A stretch of DNA of 24,602 nt from an uncultured Holophagaceae bacterium. GTDB taxonomy: Bacteria; Acidobacteriota; Holophagae; Holophagales; Holophagaceae. Each line of letters begins with the position of its first letter. Position 1 is the first letter of the stretch. Location of the stretch: NCBI GenBank assembly GCA_903919165.1, contig CAIXHJ010000178.1, forward strand, positions 1 to 24,602. The letters run 5' to 3'. The notes below the pieces were generated by a model. That model was not told the origin of the DNA. It did no database searches and saw only the letters and a program-made list of their open reading frames with translations. Positions 6,503-13,291 of the stretch are shown one piece after another. Made by a program: the position numbers and the translations under genes.

Positions 6503-7387
6503 ATGTTACTCACTCGTACCTACGGCACCACGGGCGTGGCTGTGAGCCTTCTAGGCTTCGGCGCCGGCCACATCGGCGGCTCCGGTTTCACGGAAGCGCA
6601 ATGCGCCACGTTCCTCAATGGGCTGCTGGACGCAGGCGTCACCCTAGTGGACACAGCCCGGGGTTACGGGCTGTCCGAGGATCGTATCGGGCGGCACCTC
6701 GCCCGGCGGCGTGGGGAATTCATCCTCTCGACCAAGGTTGGGTACGGCGTCGAAGGCCAGGAGGACTGGACTCATGCCTGTGTTGCGGCCGGCGTGGACC
6801 GGGCCCTGAAGGTGCTGTGTACGGATCATCTCGATATCGTGCACCTGCACTCCTGCCCCAGGGAGGTTCTCGCCCAGGGTGGAGCCATCGAGGCCCTGGA
6901 AGAGGCCAAGGCGGCAGGTAAAATCCGCGCCATGGCCTATTCGGGCGAGAACGAGGCCTTGGAAACTGCCCTGGCTTCAGGCCGGTTCGACGGGGTTCAG
7001 TGCTCGCTCAACCTCTGCGACCAAAGGGTCCTGCACCGGGGTCTGCCTGTAGCGCGGGAGCGGGGTCTGGGCTTCATCGCAAAGCGTCCCCTGGCCAATG
7101 CTCCCTGGCTTTGGACTGAACGTCCGCTTGGACAATACTGCGAGGAGTACTGGGTACGGTTGAGGGCCATGGACCTTGACCCCCGGGATCTGGACTGGCA
7201 GGAATTGGCTCTGCGCTTCGCCGCTTTCCAGGACGGAATTTCCAGCTGCATCGTAGGAACCACCAGGCTCGCGCACCTGGAAGCCAACGTGCGGATCCTT
7301 GAGAAAGGCCCCCTCCCGCCGGAGCGGCTAGCCGAGATTCGCGCTGCCTTCGCCGCGCATGGAACCGAATGGGAAGGGCTGATATGA
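6503..7387 (+). CDS. Aldo/keto reductase family protein
   Basis: A predicted NAD(P)H-dependent oxidoreductase with a TIM-barrel fold; the substrate cannot be read from sequence. The 294-residue protein carries the family catalytic set: Asp50 and Tyr55 in VDTARGYGLSED, Lys78 in LSTKVG and His116 in LDIVHLHS. The expected cofactor-side region IVGTTRLAHLEANV lies near the C-terminus. A purine-rich stretch (AGGGGGGA, 6492-6499) precedes the ATG. It starts 9 bases after mutY and may be cotranscribed with it, though no functional link is obvious. It converges on the GHMP kinase gene, with a hairpin in between. Confidence 0.9.
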   Translation: MLLTRTYGTTGVAVSLLGFGAGHIGGSGFTEAQCATFLNGLLDAGVTLVDTARGYGLSEDRIGRHLARRRGEFILSTKVGYGVEGQEDWTHACVAAGVDRALKVLCTDHLDIVHLHSCPREVLAQGGAIEALEEAKAAGKIRAMAYSGENEALETALASGRFDGVQCSLNLCDQRVLHRGLPVARERGLGFIAKRPLANAPWLWTERPLGQYCEEYWVRLRAMDLDPRDLDWQELALRFAAFQDGISSCIVGTTRLAHLEANVRILEKGPLPPERLAEIRAAFAAHGTEWEGLI

Positions 7388-7400
7388 AGCTTCCGGTCCC

Positions 7401-7420
7401 GGCCCACCCGCGGTGGGGCC
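7401..7420. terminator. GC-rich hairpin between convergent genes
   Basis: GGCCCACC and GGTGGGGCC can pair around a 3-base loop with one bulged G. The hairpin lies in the 67-bp gap between the convergent aldo/keto reductase and GHMP kinase genes. There is no T-tract on either side, so termination by this structure alone is uncertain; it may act bidirectionally or be Rho-assisted. Confidence 0.4.
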
Positions 7421-7454
7421 TGATGAATGCACAGAGTAAGTGCCTATCGATACC

Positions 7455-8438
7455 TTAGCTGGACCTGTGCAAGCCCTTCGGCGTGATCCGAAGATCCAAC
7501 GGCGGCAGGCCCATCTCACGCAACGCGGCCTCCGCGGCCTCGCGCCGTCCATCCTTGACCACCAGCAGACAGCAACCGCCTCCACCCGCGCCGCAGGGTT
7601 TCATCCCGGCGTACCAGCCTTCGCGACGGCCCTGGTCCCGCACGGCGCGCATGGCTTCAGTCTCCACGGCGGGGGAGAGCCGCACCCGGGCGCGCCCTTC
7701 CCGTTCCAGCAGGTCGGCCACAGCAGCTGGGTCGGAAGGCAGCGCCTGGGCCATGTCCCCGGCGATCTCCCGGATGTCGGACAGTGATTGTCGCGTCCTG
7801 GCATCACCTTCGATGAAGCGCTTGTAAGCCTCCCAGTTGGTCATGCCGGAGTGGTGGGGCTTCCCCGTGTTAAACACCACCAGATCCTCCAGCAGGCCTG
7901 GATGGGGTTCCAGCCGCTCCCAGCGCGGGGCGGGACTGTCCCAGTGAAGGGCCAGGGCCCCCCCAAGCGCTGCCGGGTAGTAGTCCTGCCAACCGGTCGG
8001 AGTTTGAAGTTCCAGACTTTCCAGGTCCCGCAGAAGGGGAACTTTGGATGCAAGACCTTCACCGGCCTGCTGAGACAGGGCCGCCCCCATGAGGCCCACT
8101 CCCAGGCAGGAGGAGACGCCAAGGCCTGAGCCCAGGGGCACAGGACTATGAATGACAACCGAGGAGGGCGGCGTACCCGATGCAGAAAGGACCCGCCATG
8201 CCCACGAAAGCCTCTCGGGGGGCGTCGTCGGCCAGGAATCGAAGGCCAGATCGATCCCCAAGTCCCGGCTCGCGATCCGATGGCCCTGGCCGCTTCGCGA
8301 TACCTTGATGTTGATCCACAGATCCACGGCGGCGTTCACGGTGAGGCAGCCGCCCATCATGGCGTAGATGGGCCACAGGTCCAGTGTTCCGCCCGCGAAG
8401 TCCACGCGGACGGGGACCCGCCAGGTTTCGGCCTCCAC
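7455..8438 (-). CDS. GHMP-family sugar kinase
   Basis: A predicted small-molecule kinase of the galactokinase/homoserine/mevalonate/phosphomevalonate superfamily. The 327 residues show a substrate-side N-terminus (RVDFAGGTLDLWP), the ATP loop PLGSGLGVSSCLG at about 101-113, a candidate catalytic Asp152 in TGWQDYYPAALGG, and the C-terminal glycine motif KPCGAGGGGCC at 280-290. This pattern is close to the COG2605-type kinases that include heptose 7-phosphate kinase (HddA), but the substrate is not proven. The GTG start lies one base after the cpoB stop (TGAGGTG), so it is very likely translated from the tolB-pal-cpoB transcript, which hints at a cell-envelope or sugar-precursor role. Confidence 0.8.
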   Translation of the reverse strand: MEAETWRVPVRVDFAGGTLDLWPIYAMMGGCLTVNAAVDLWINIKVSRSGQGHRIASRDLGIDLAFDSWPTTPPERLSWAWRVLSASGTPPSSVVIHSPVPLGSGLGVSSCLGVGLMGAALSQQAGEGLASKVPLLRDLESLELQTPTGWQDYYPAALGGALALHWDSPAPRWERLEPHPGLLEDLVVFNTGKPHHSGMTNWEAYKRFIEGDARTRQSLSDIREIAGDMAQALPSDPAAVADLLEREGRARVRLSPAVETEAMRAVRDQGRREGWYAGMKPCGAGGGGCCLLVVKDGRREAAEAALREMGLPPLDLRITPKGLHRSS

Positions 8439-8439
8439 C

Positions 8440-9153
8440 TCAGAGGCCCAGATCGCTCAGCTCCTGCTGGGCGGTTCGGGCCTCGGCACTGCCAGAGAAC
8501 CCATCCACCAGTTCCCGGAAGGCGATCACAGCGGCCGGCTTGAGGCCCTGCTTGAGCAGGCACTGGGCACGCTTGAGCTTGGCGGGCAGGAACTGGGGCG
8601 AGGCCGCGTGATCCCTTATGATCCGGTCGAAGGCAGACTGGGCTTTGTCGAAGGCGCGCTGGTTGTAGTGGCAGAGACCTAGGAAGAACAGTGCCTCAGG
8701 CCGCTTCGAGCTCTGGCGGTAGGTGGTCAGGAAAAGGTCCAGGCCTTCGACCGCGAGCGGGTAGTTGCCGCGGTTGTAGTCCAGGACAGCGGCGTTGAAG
8801 GCCCGTTCATCCTCGGCCGCAGCGGATGGCTGGGGCTCGGTGGCCGGACGGTTGCCGCCCTTCGGCTGCTGGCTGTTGAGCCGGTTGTTCAGCGCGCGGG
8901 TGGTGTCCTGCACCTGCCGCAGGCTGTCCTGCAGATCGGCCTGGAACCGGCGGTCTTGGATACGGGCCTCGGAGGTGGCCTGCTGGTCAGCCTGGGCCTT
9001 CTTGTTGCCTTCCTCCACCGTCTGGCGCAGCTTGAAGACCTCCAGCTTGAGATCGCCCACTTCCTGCTCCACGCGACGGAGCTGATCCTCGGATCCGCAT
9101 CCAATGGTGAGCAGGGCGGCCAGGGTGGGGAGCATCATCGTTCGGGCGCTCAT
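8440..9153 (-). CDS. cpoB: Tol-Pal system coordinator CpoB/YbgF
   Basis: Envelope protein that, in characterised species, coordinates Tol-Pal activity with septal peptidoglycan synthesis. The 237-residue form starts at ATG 9153, preceded by GGAG. It has a short signal with a candidate lipobox (LTIGC, Cys19; position -3 is Thr, which is atypical), a charged coiled-coil segment (about 20-75), a Gln/Pro/Ala-rich linker (about 95-115) and C-terminal tetratricopeptide repeats (about 120-237, with NAAVLDYNRGNYPLAVEGL and ALFFLGLCHYNQRAFDKAQ). The frame stays open upstream into pal, but that part is shadow. A hairpin separates it from pal, and the GHMP kinase follows by one base. Confidence 0.88.
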   Translation of the reverse strand: MSARTMMLPTLAALLTIGCGSEDQLRRVEQEVGDLKLEVFKLRQTVEEGNKKAQADQQATSEARIQDRRFQADLQDSLRQVQDTTRALNNRLNSQQPKGGNRPATEPQPSAAAEDERAFNAAVLDYNRGNYPLAVEGLDLFLTTYRQSSKRPEALFFLGLCHYNQRAFDKAQSAFDRIIRDHAASPQFLPAKLKRAQCLLKQGLKPAAVIAFRELVDGFSGSAEARTAQQELSDLGL

Positions 9154-9184
9154 GGGGACTCCGGGCTGACTCCATCCTAAACGA

Positions 9185-9208
9185 AAGCGGGGGCGACAGC
9201 CCCCGCTT
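9185..9208 (-). terminator. Strong hairpin between pal and cpoB
   Basis: AAGCGGGGGC and GCCCCCGCTT form a perfect 10-bp stem around a GACA loop (TGTC in the minus-strand RNA). On the minus strand it follows the pal stop by 19 bases and is followed by a partly T-rich TCGTTTA, without a full U-tract. Since cpoB follows directly, it is more likely a partial terminator or mRNA-stability structure that lowers cpoB expression relative to pal. Confidence 0.65.
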
Positions 9209-9227
9209 CGAGCGATATAGATCGATT

Positions 9228-9950
9228 CTACTTGAGCTTGAACTCGTCGCGGCGGTTCTGGCTCCAGCAGGCCTCCTTGGCCTCGGTGCACAGGGGCTTC
9301 TCCTTGCCATAGCTGATGGTAGTGAAGCGGGCCTCGTCCACGCCCAGAGTCTTCAGATAAACGAGGGCGGCGGCGGCGCGCTTGTTGCCGAGGGCGAGGT
9401 TGTACTCGTTGGTCCCGCGCTCGTCGCAGTTGCCGGCGATCTCGACCTTGGCAGCAGGGTAGGCCTTCAGGAAGTCGGCGATGCCCTGGAGGGTGGCGCG
9501 ATCATTCTCCTTGATCTCGGACTTGTCATAGTCGAAATGGATGTTCACAAGGGCCTTGTCGGTGGCAGCCTTGAAAGCTGCGGCCCTCTCAGCCTCGGCG
9601 GCCTTGCGGGCGGCTTCCTCGGCAGCAGCGCGGTCGGCGGCGGCCTTGGCGTCGGCGGCAGCCTTGACGTCAGCGGCAGCCTTATCGGCGGCAGCCTTAT
9701 CGGCAGCGGTCTTGTCAGCCTGGGCCTTGTCCCAACCGTCACTCCAACCCTGCATCTTGTGAGGATTCGCCTTGTCGTTTAGGTAGGGGTTGGTGGTGCG
9801 GGCCTTCCCGTCATTGAACGCCTGGACGCCCTCGTTGAAGGCGGCCTGGGTTTCGGCCTTGATCTGTTCGGCGGTCTTGGGGGGCTTGCAGGCAAGGCTG
9901 CCAAGGGTGAGCACAATGGCCGCAGGGACGATGTAGATTCCGTATCGCAT
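9228..9950 (-). CDS. pal: Peptidoglycan-associated lipoprotein Pal
   Basis: Outer-membrane lipoprotein that binds peptidoglycan and TolB. The 240 residues comprise a signal with candidate lipid Cys21 (SLAC), a segment of unknown fold (about 25-75), a highly repetitive Ala/Asp/Lys helix-forming stretch (about 78-130, units like AADKAAAD) and a C-terminal OmpA-like domain (about 133-240). The latter has HFDYDKSEIKENDRATL, the peptidoglycan motif GNCDERGTNEYN and SYGKEKPLC with a second Cys a few residues on (CTEAKEAC). The start ATG has a good AGGAGGA site 9 bases upstream. It lies 61 bp after tolB in the same direction. The long Ala-rich linker is the least usual feature. Confidence 0.95.
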   Translation of the reverse strand: MRYGIYIVPAAIVLTLGSLACKPPKTAEQIKAETQAAFNEGVQAFNDGKARTTNPYLNDKANPHKMQGWSDGWDKAQADKTAADKAAADKAAADVKAAADAKAAADRAAAEEAARKAAEAERAAAFKAATDKALVNIHFDYDKSEIKENDRATLQGIADFLKAYPAAKVEIAGNCDERGTNEYNLALGNKRAAAALVYLKTLGVDEARFTTISYGKEKPLCTEAKEACWSQNRRDEFKLK

Positions 9951-10011
9951 GGGGTGGTTCCTCCTGGATGAAGCTAAGTATAGAAGGGTGATGAAGAGGG
10001 AAACATTTTTT

Positions 10012-11292
10012 TTATCGCCCGCGGATCCAGCGGGGGCTCTGGCAGCCAGCTAGGTCTGACAGACGGACGATCTTACGACCAGAGAGGTCAGTAGTGAAGA
10101 TCTGGGAGGACCCGAAGCGGTTGCTGGTGAACACAAGATGGCGTTCATCAGGGGACCAAGCGGGCGATTCAGAGGTGCTCACCCCGGTGGTGATCTGGTA
10201 GGCCTTTCCCTCACCCAGCTTGTAGACGAAAAGATCGAACTTACCCTCGAATCGCGATACGTAGGCCACCATGGCGCCGTTGGGACTCCACGTTGGACTG
10301 GCGTTGTAGAGCCCCTCGCCGGTCAGGCGGCGGAGGTTCGAGCCATCATCCTGCATGAGGAAGACCTGGGGTCCGCCTTCGCGGTCCGAGGTGAACCCGA
10401 GCTGATTCCCATTCGGGTTCCAACTCGGCTCGGTGTTGATGCCATTGCCGTCCGTCAGCCGCCTGGCCCTATTGGTGGCGAGGTCCAGCACCATAATGTC
10501 GCTGTTGCCTCGGCGGTCGCCTTGCACGAAAGCCAGGCGCTTGCCTTCCGGAGACCACACTGGCGAGGAGAGCATGCTCCCGGCTCCGCTGGTCGGGAAG
10601 AGCTTTTCGTGGGGCCCGTCCTTCCGGCGCTGTCCCCAGATTTCGGGAGCGCCGCCCTTGTATGTCACGTAGGCCAAGCGCCCATCTGCCGCCACGGTGG
10701 GTGAAAGGGTGAGGCTGCCGTGTCGTGTGAGCTGGACGAGCCCCGCACCATCACGATCCACCTGGAAGATCTCCTTGACGCCAGGAGCAACCTGGCGCAC
10801 GAACACGATGCGACTTGAGGCCACACCCTTTTCACCCGTGAGGCGGCCCACGAGATCATCGGCGAGGTAGTGGGCGAGGTAGCGAAGCGGCACGATCCGA
10901 TTGGCATTGTAGGTGCGAGTGAACACCCCTTTATCGGCAGCGGTGTCCAGGGCGGCGGCTTCCATGTGAAGGTCGCCATTGGCGGACTTCGACAGGCGCG
11001 CGGTCAGCAGCCACTGGGCACCGGCTTCCTTCCAGGCCTTGGTCGGCGCGCCATCGGCAGGAAGGCCTTCCTGGAGCATAGCGATGACGCCAGATTCATC
11101 CAGATCCCGCTTGAGGACCGCCGTGAACTCCGTGGCGACGGCGGTGTCATCCAGGCCCGTCGCCTTGGGTGAAGTCATGGCCAGCACCAGCTTCGCGCTG
11201 CTGGTGGCGCTCAGCACCACTTCAGTCTGCTGGGCCCACAGCCCTGAGGCCACGAAGGCGCAGAGCAAGGTCCGAACAAGGAATCGCGGCAT
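10012..11292 (-). CDS. tolB: Tol-Pal system protein TolB
   Basis: Periplasmic beta-propeller partner of Pal, needed for outer-membrane constriction during division. From ATG 11292 (GGAGA upstream) the protein has 426 residues: a Sec signal peptide ending near GLWAQ (about 1-21), the N-terminal TolB domain (about 25-165), then a six-bladed propeller with repeated WSP/PSW units such as SPVWSPEGKRLAFV, EPSWNPNGNQLGF, SPTWSPNGAMVAYV and SPAWSPDERHLVF. The open frame continues about 52 codons upstream, but these lack a signal. An A9 run overlaps the stop codon. tolQ, tolR and tolA are not in this window, so the Tol cluster is split here. Confidence 0.96.
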   Translation of the reverse strand: MPRFLVRTLLCAFVASGLWAQQTEVVLSATSSAKLVLAMTSPKATGLDDTAVATEFTAVLKRDLDESGVIAMLQEGLPADGAPTKAWKEAGAQWLLTARLSKSANGDLHMEAAALDTAADKGVFTRTYNANRIVPLRYLAHYLADDLVGRLTGEKGVASSRIVFVRQVAPGVKEIFQVDRDGAGLVQLTRHGSLTLSPTVAADGRLAYVTYKGGAPEIWGQRRKDGPHEKLFPTSGAGSMLSSPVWSPEGKRLAFVQGDRRGNSDIMVLDLATNRARRLTDGNGINTEPSWNPNGNQLGFTSDREGGPQVFLMQDDGSNLRRLTGEGLYNASPTWSPNGAMVAYVSRFEGKFDLFVYKLGEGKAYQITTGVSTSESPAWSPDERHLVFTSNRFGSSQIFTTDLSGRKIVRLSDLAGCQSPRWIRGR

Positions 11293-11366
11293 GGCATCTC
11301 CGGGCCTGATGGCCTTCAGCCTATCAGATGAGGTGGGGCAGTCCGAAGTTCCGGCGCCTGCGGCTC

Positions 11367-11720
11367 CTAATTGAGCCTCTCGATCAAGCCCCGGTTCACC
11401 GGCGGGACGGGCAGTCTGCGCATCTCCTCGACGGTGAACCATCCCCAAGCAAGCTCGGTGCGGGGATCACCTTCAGCCTCCACCAGGAACGGATAGAGAC
11501 GAGTGGCTCCATCGAGAACGGTGCAAGGTTGTGCAGTCCGCAGATCCAGGCCGGTCTCCTCACGCAATTCCCGCCGCAGGGCCACTTCGAGCGTTTCGCT
11601 ATCCTCCACCTTTCCGCCCGGGAACTCCCAGAGTCCTGGCAGGTCGGGGTTGCCCGGATCGCGCCGCTGGAGGAACCATCGCTCTCCGCGCCGGATGAGG
11701 GCCAGGGCCACCTCGGTCAT
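11367..11720 (-). CDS. MutT-like NUDIX hydrolase
   Basis: Probable nucleotide-pool sanitising pyrophosphatase (8-oxo-dGTPase type), 117 residues. The complete NUDIX box GX5EX7REUXEEXGU is present from Gly36 to Leu58 (E42, R50 E51, E54 E55, G57), preceded by LPGLWEFPGGK, the typical MutT approach. The ATG at 11720 overlaps the rnhB stop by four bases (ATGA), so it is translationally coupled to rnhB. Substrate specificity cannot be fixed from sequence, and other small NUDIX substrates are possible. Confidence 0.88.
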   Translation of the reverse strand: MTEVALALIRRGERWFLQRRDPGNPDLPGLWEFPGGKVEDSETLEVALRRELREETGLDLRTAQPCTVLDGATRLYPFLVEAEGDPRTELAWGWFTVEEMRRLPVPPVNRGLIERLN

Positions 11721-12541
11721 TGACGCTCCCCGGCGAGGCCCTCCGCATCCGCCACCTGGGCCAGACGGTCCGCGTAGCGCCGCCGCAGGGTCTCCACCCA
11801 CACCAGCTTCAGGTGTCCGTAGGATGGGCGCAGCTCACGATCGACCCAGACCCGCAGATCCTCCACCGAGACGCACGCGTCCAGACTCTGGTGCATCCGG
11901 TCGCGCAGGTCCTCGTCCACCTGCTGAAGGGCCGCCACCGGTCTATAGCTGATGCGGTGGAGCGGACTCACCCCCAGTTCACGGATCCGCCCCCGGTGCA
12001 GGGCCGTACCATAGCCCTTGTGCTGACCGAATCCATAGCTCGGATAAGTATCGTCGGCGCGGATCATCAGCGCATCCCGGTGCGTCTTGGCCAGGATGCT
12101 GGCCGCGCCGATGGCGCAACTGAGGGCGTCCCCATCCACCACCAGGCGTTCGGGCAGGCCCGTCCTCGGCCCCCGGTTGCCGTCGACGAACAGAATGCTG
12201 GGCCGGATGGATAGATTTGACACGGACTGTCGCATGGCCATCATGGTGGCCTCGAGGATGTTCTCCCGGTCGATGGCCAGTGAATCCAATTCCGCGATGC
12301 CAAAGGCCGGCAGGATGGCCTTCAGTTCCGCCGCCAGTGCCCCGCGCCGCTCGGGCTTGAGCTGCTTACTGTCCCGCACGCCCCGCAGCACGTGGCCCCA
12401 CTTGTGGACCGTGTCTGCGTCCAGCACCGCGCAGGCCGCCACCACCGGCCCCGCCCAGGCGCCCCGCCCTGCCTCGTCCACGCCCCCCCAGGCCACGCCC
12501 GGGGGCACGTTGCCGAGGTCCCAGTCGAGGGGGTTGATCAT
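11717..12541 (-). CDS. rnhB: Ribonuclease HII with C-terminal extension
   Basis: Removes RNA from RNA-DNA hybrids and misincorporated ribonucleotides. Catalytic residues are visible: Asp22 and Glu23 in GGVDEAGRGAWAGP, Asp120 in LFVDGN and Asp156 in the SILAKTHRD motif; YGFGQHKGYGT and SPLHRISYRPV complete the family signature by about residue 202. The protein runs on to 274, about 70 residues beyond the usual end, with a charged helical-looking region (VWVDRELRPSYGHLKLVWVE). The sequence just before the ATG (AGCTGATAGCTTCATTCC) nearly repeats that before mutY. A GC-rich hairpin lies further upstream. The NUDIX gene overlaps its stop. Confidence 0.95.
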   Translation of the reverse strand: MINPLDWDLGNVPPGVAWGGVDEAGRGAWAGPVVAACAVLDADTVHKWGHVLRGVRDSKQLKPERRGALAAELKAILPAFGIAELDSLAIDRENILEATMMAMRQSVSNLSIRPSILFVDGNRGPRTGLPERLVVDGDALSCAIGAASILAKTHRDALMIRADDTYPSYGFGQHKGYGTALHRGRIRELGVSPLHRISYRPVAALQQVDEDLRDRMHQSLDACVSVEDLRVWVDRELRPSYGHLKLVWVETLRRRYADRLAQVADAEGLAGERQ

Positions 12542-12559
12542 GGAATGAAGCTATCAGCT
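12542..12559 (-). promoter_or_regulatory. 18-base leader sequence shared with mutY
   Basis: On the minus strand these bases read AGCTGATAGCTTCATTCC and abut the rnhB ATG. The bases directly before the mutY ATG (5381-5398) are AGCTGATAGCTTCAATCC, one mismatch in 18. Neither contains a Shine-Dalgarno sequence. The match in the same register relative to the start codon suggests a common leader or a repeat inserted at the same position. Confidence 0.55.
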
Positions 12560-12566
12560 AACTGAG

Positions 12567-12590
12567 CCCGGCGTTGCGAGCAGCGCCGGG
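12567..12590 (-). terminator. GC-rich hairpin between glycosyltransferase and rnhB
   Basis: CCCGGCGTTG and CAGCGCCGGG form a 10-bp stem (one G-T pair) around a CGAG loop. It lies after the glycosyltransferase stop and before the rnhB leader on the minus strand. No T-tract follows, so termination is uncertain; it may mark the boundary between two transcription units. Confidence 0.5.
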
Positions 12591-12619
12591 TGAGTAGGAT
12601 TGGCAGGGTTGATCACCGC

Positions 12620-13291
12620 TCAACATTTCAATGATTCCCAAGCAATGAGCCAGGTATCCAACACGCCGCGGAAATGGCTCCGGTGCGGCCCCGGCCGGTA
12701 GATGGCCTGGATGGGTATGTGGGCCCAGCGCAGCTTCCAGTCCGCGGCCTTCATGGCGATCTCCATCTCGATGGCAAAGCCGGTGGCCCGAAGCTCGAGG
12801 CGGTCCAGCACCTTCTTCCGGATCATGCGGAAGCCGCTCTGGCTGTCCTCCCAGGTCACGCCGGCGATGCGCCCCAGGGTCCAGCTGCCCAGGGCATTGG
12901 TCCGCCAACGCTTCGCCGGTACTTTCGCCCGGTCCTGAAGCCTCGAACCGATGAGGAAATCGGTGTCCGGATGGACCTCCAGGTGGTCGAGGAAGCGCTG
13001 GAGATCCGCCGGTTCATGCTGGCCATCCGCATCCAGGAAGAGGTAGAAATCGAAGTCATCCGGTTGCAGGTGGGCAATACCAGCGCGCAGGGCCTGGCCC
13101 TTCCCCCCGCCCTGCCCGGATTCCAGGCGCAGCACTTCAGCGCCCGCCGCGGTGGCCGCGGCGCCAGTGCCGTCGGTGGACCCATCATCCACCACCAGGA
13201 TGCGGTGGAGACCGAAGGGCTTCAGCCCCTCCAGCACCAGCCCAAGGTGATCCGCTTCGTCATGGGCGGCGATGATCGCGGCGATCCTCAC
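12620..13291 (-). CDS. Family 2 glycosyltransferase
   Basis: A predicted GT-A fold transferase using a nucleotide- or polyprenyl-linked sugar. The 223 residues show the nucleotide motif VVDDGSTDGT at about 33-42, GGGKGQALRAGI at 61-72 and the metal motif LDADGQHEP at 86-94, then SGFRMIRK and an acceptor region. The pattern resembles dolichol-phosphate-mannose-synthase-like enzymes, but there are no C-terminal membrane helices. I chose GTG 13291, whose GTGA overlaps the stop of the M61 gene by four bases and has a G-rich ribosome site; a GTG at 13300 is the alternative. Coupling implies co-expression with the peptidase. Donor and acceptor are unknown. Confidence 0.85.
   Translation of the reverse strand: MRIAAIIAAHDEADHLGLVLEGLKPFGLHRILVVDDGSTDGTGAAATAAGAEVLRLESGQGGGKGQALRAGIAHLQPDDFDFYLFLDADGQHEPADLQRFLDHLEVHPDTDFLIGSRLQDRAKVPAKRWRTNALGSWTLGRIAGVTWEDSQSGFRMIRKKVLDRLELRATGFAIEMEIAMKAADWKLRWAHIPIQAIYRPGPHRSHFRGVLDTWLIAWESLKC

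Noticed and set aside
9974..10006. Ten-codon open frame between tolB and pal (starting just after an A9 run)
   Set aside because: No ribosome site and no regulatory hairpin pair; probably chance.
11313..11327. CTGATAGG-like sequence before tolB resembling the mutY/rnhB leader
   Set aside because: Only a short partial match, farther from the start codon, and tolB has its own Shine-Dalgarno sequence.
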